Positions 22,464 through 23,482 of a DNA stretch of 23,482 nt are shown here, piece by piece. How positions within the stretch are numbered: position 1 is the stretch's first letter; the number at the start of each line of letters is the position of its first letter. The notes beneath the pieces are model-generated. The model was not told the DNA's origin, made no database searches, and worked only from the letters and a program-made list of their open reading frames with translations. This stretch comes from Pseudomonadota bacterium (GTDB taxonomy: Bacteria; Desulfobacterota; Desulfobulbia; Desulfobulbales; DAOVYS01): positions 1 through 23,482 of the forward strand of contig DAOVYS010000011.1 in the NCBI GenBank assembly GCA_030635485.1. Direction: 5' to 3'. The position numbers and the translations under genes were made by a program.

Positions 22464-23201
22464 TCACGCTTCCACCTTCAAACGCTTAAGCATGTAATCC
22501 GGTTTCAGATTGGAAAGAGAAGCAAATATGCCGGCCTTGGCGTTTGGTTCCATCCGGTAAATCGAATCAAGAAGAGTGCGCACGGTCTGACGCCTTGAGT
22601 GGTGGGCATGAGGACAAGGGCTCCTGACCGGTGAAATATGCATGCGTGCCGCCGCCTCCCTGATCTGTTCCTTGTCCAGAAAGGCAAGCGGTCGAATAAT
22701 TGACAATGCGCCGTCAAACAGGTCCTGACGGGGGACCATGGTGCTGAGATTGCCGCTGTACAACATATTTAAGAAAAAAGTTTCAATTATGTCATCCTTG
22801 TGATGGCCAAGGGCGATCTTGGAGAAATTTTTCTCCCTTGCAAACTCAAACAGGCGGTTTCTGCGGGTACGGGCACAATGAAAACAACCGACATCGTTAT
22901 TATCAGGAGAAAACGGACCACCACTAAACGTGGTATTGATTATAATGAAGGGGACTTCAAGCAGACGCAACTTTTCTTCAACAAGATGCGCCTGTTCAAC
23001 GACAAATCCCATATCAAGGTGGACCGCAAAGATCTCAAAATCAATTGGCGCCTTTCGGCGCCAATAATCAAGAAGCCATACCAGAAAAAGGCTGTCAACG
23101 CCTCCCGAGACTCCTATCATAACCCGGTCACCGTCGGCCAGCATATCATACGTATGCATCGCCTGACCGATAAGGCGGTTAACACGTTTTGGCAAAGACA
23201 T
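22464..23201 (-). CDS. ttcA: TtcA/TilS-like ATP-PPase, probable tRNA 2-thiocytidine synthetase
   Basis: This 245-residue protein has the PP-loop SGGVDS (32-37), HLDMGF, a CxxC (CFHC, 106-109), ALGHHKDDIIETFFLNML, and a further cysteine in SPCPHAH. This is the layout of TtcA, which activates and thiolates C32 of certain tRNAs using an iron-sulfur cluster held by these cysteines. The frame is open to a GTG at 23228, but ATG 23201 overlaps the stop codon of the upstream gene as TAATG and lacks its own ribosome binding site, so translational coupling is likely. Related PP-loop families make other thiolations, so the substrate is probable rather than certain. Confidence 0.85.
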   Translation of the reverse strand: MSLPKRVNRLIGQAMHTYDMLADGDRVMIGVSGGVDSLFLVWLLDYWRRKAPIDFEIFAVHLDMGFVVEQAHLVEEKLRLLEVPFIIINTTFSGGPFSPDNNDVGCFHCARTRRNRLFEFAREKNFSKIALGHHKDDIIETFFLNMLYSGNLSTMVPRQDLFDGALSIIRPLAFLDKEQIREAAARMHISPVRSPCPHAHHSRRQTVRTLLDSIYRMEPNAKAGIFASLSNLKPDYMLKRLKVEA

Positions 23202-23482
23202 TAAAAAAGCGAATTCAGGTGTGGGCACTCCTCAAGTTTACCGGCAACCCCTTCCCTGGCCAGCTCTTCGGCAGTTATCCATTTAAAGCCTCTCTTAATA
23301 GCAGCGGGCAATGAGAACAAATTATCAAAAAGAGCCTGCTGAGTCTCGTCAAACACGCCGGAACAGATAGTCCGGCCCGTCTCTGTCAATACCAGCCTAT
23401 ACTTGAATGCCACTGACGCAGGATGCACAACCGCACGTTTCTTCCCCTCCCTTTCAGCGTAGCGATAAACCGTGCAAATAAA
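23201..23482 (-). CDS. Hypothetical protein, partial at the window edge, coupled to the ttcA-like gene
   Basis: The reading frame is open from the window end (23482) and ends in TAA at 23201-23203, overlapping the next ATG. A GTG at 23428 could start a 75-residue form, but the upstream codons (FICTVYRYAEREGKKRAVV) continue naturally in frame, so the gene probably begins beyond the window. Visible features are a mixed alpha/beta composition with TETGRTICSGVFDETQQALF and a C-terminal ECPHLNSLF. I do not recognise the family. The overlap with the tRNA thiolase gene hints at a shared role, but this is inference only. Confidence 0.6.
   Translation of the reverse strand, partial: FICTVYRYAEREGKKRAVVHPASVAFKYRLVLTETGRTICSGVFDETQQALFDNLFSLPAAIKRGFKWITAEELAREGVAGKLEECPHLNSLF

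Overview
The window looks like a chromosomal segment of a mesophilic, probably sulfate-reducing deltaproteobacterium (Desulfobacterota, Desulfobacterales-like). This is inferred from gene content: a sigma-54 response regulator, HDOD, Hpt, PilZ and STAS signalling proteins, a pentaheme cytochrome c, a PurD-PurE fusion, an RpoH-type sigma factor, and many palindromic intergenic repeats. No rRNA, tRNA, transposase or CRISPR array is visible. Nearly all genes lie on the minus strand; the exceptions are an anti-sigma kinase gene, a STAS gene and a response-regulator remnant.

Layout. 104-759: a small lipoprotein gene whose 3' end runs into a palindromic repeat. 971-2131 (+): a partner-switching pair, an RsbW-like kinase and an RsbV/SpoIIAA-like STAS antagonist. 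The STAS gene has a leader that can fold to hide its ribosome binding site. 2247-2522: a nested palindrome of about 276 bp at a convergent junction. 2566-7591 (-): a signalling block of REC-PAS-AAA-Fis regulator, hybrid histidine kinase, HDOD protein and Hpt protein, with a receiver-domain remnant on the plus strand between the first two. 7767-10877 (-): housekeeping genes (threonylcarbamoyl-AMP synthase, PurD-PurE fusion, GreA). 11356-16782 (-): a 1398-residue TPR/outer-membrane-barrel protein and a DegT-type aminotransferase, suggesting surface polysaccharide work. 17008-18802 (-): RpoH and a cysteine-cluster protein. 19241-21257 (-): a HAMP membrane protein and a pentaheme cytochrome c. 21782-23482 (-): a PilZ protein, a TtcA-like tRNA thiolase and a partial unknown gene coupled to it.

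The most unusual feature is the set of palindromic elements. Family A has four copies, all in the same orientation, each at the 3' end of a minus-strand gene. Their outer arms are conserved (GTAAGCG...CGCTTAC), while their inner arms differ in sequence between copies yet stay self-complementary. Family B has three copies; one exactly fills the gap between the HDOD stop codon and the kinase start codon. MITE-like elements with terminal inverted repeats lie upstream of greA and near the cytochrome gene. The pattern suggests short non-autonomous elements that end up acting as 3'-end or terminator structures.

Starts were chosen by eye from Shine-Dalgarno spacing, family N-termini and repeat boundaries. 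Names rest on motif recognition, not on database searches.
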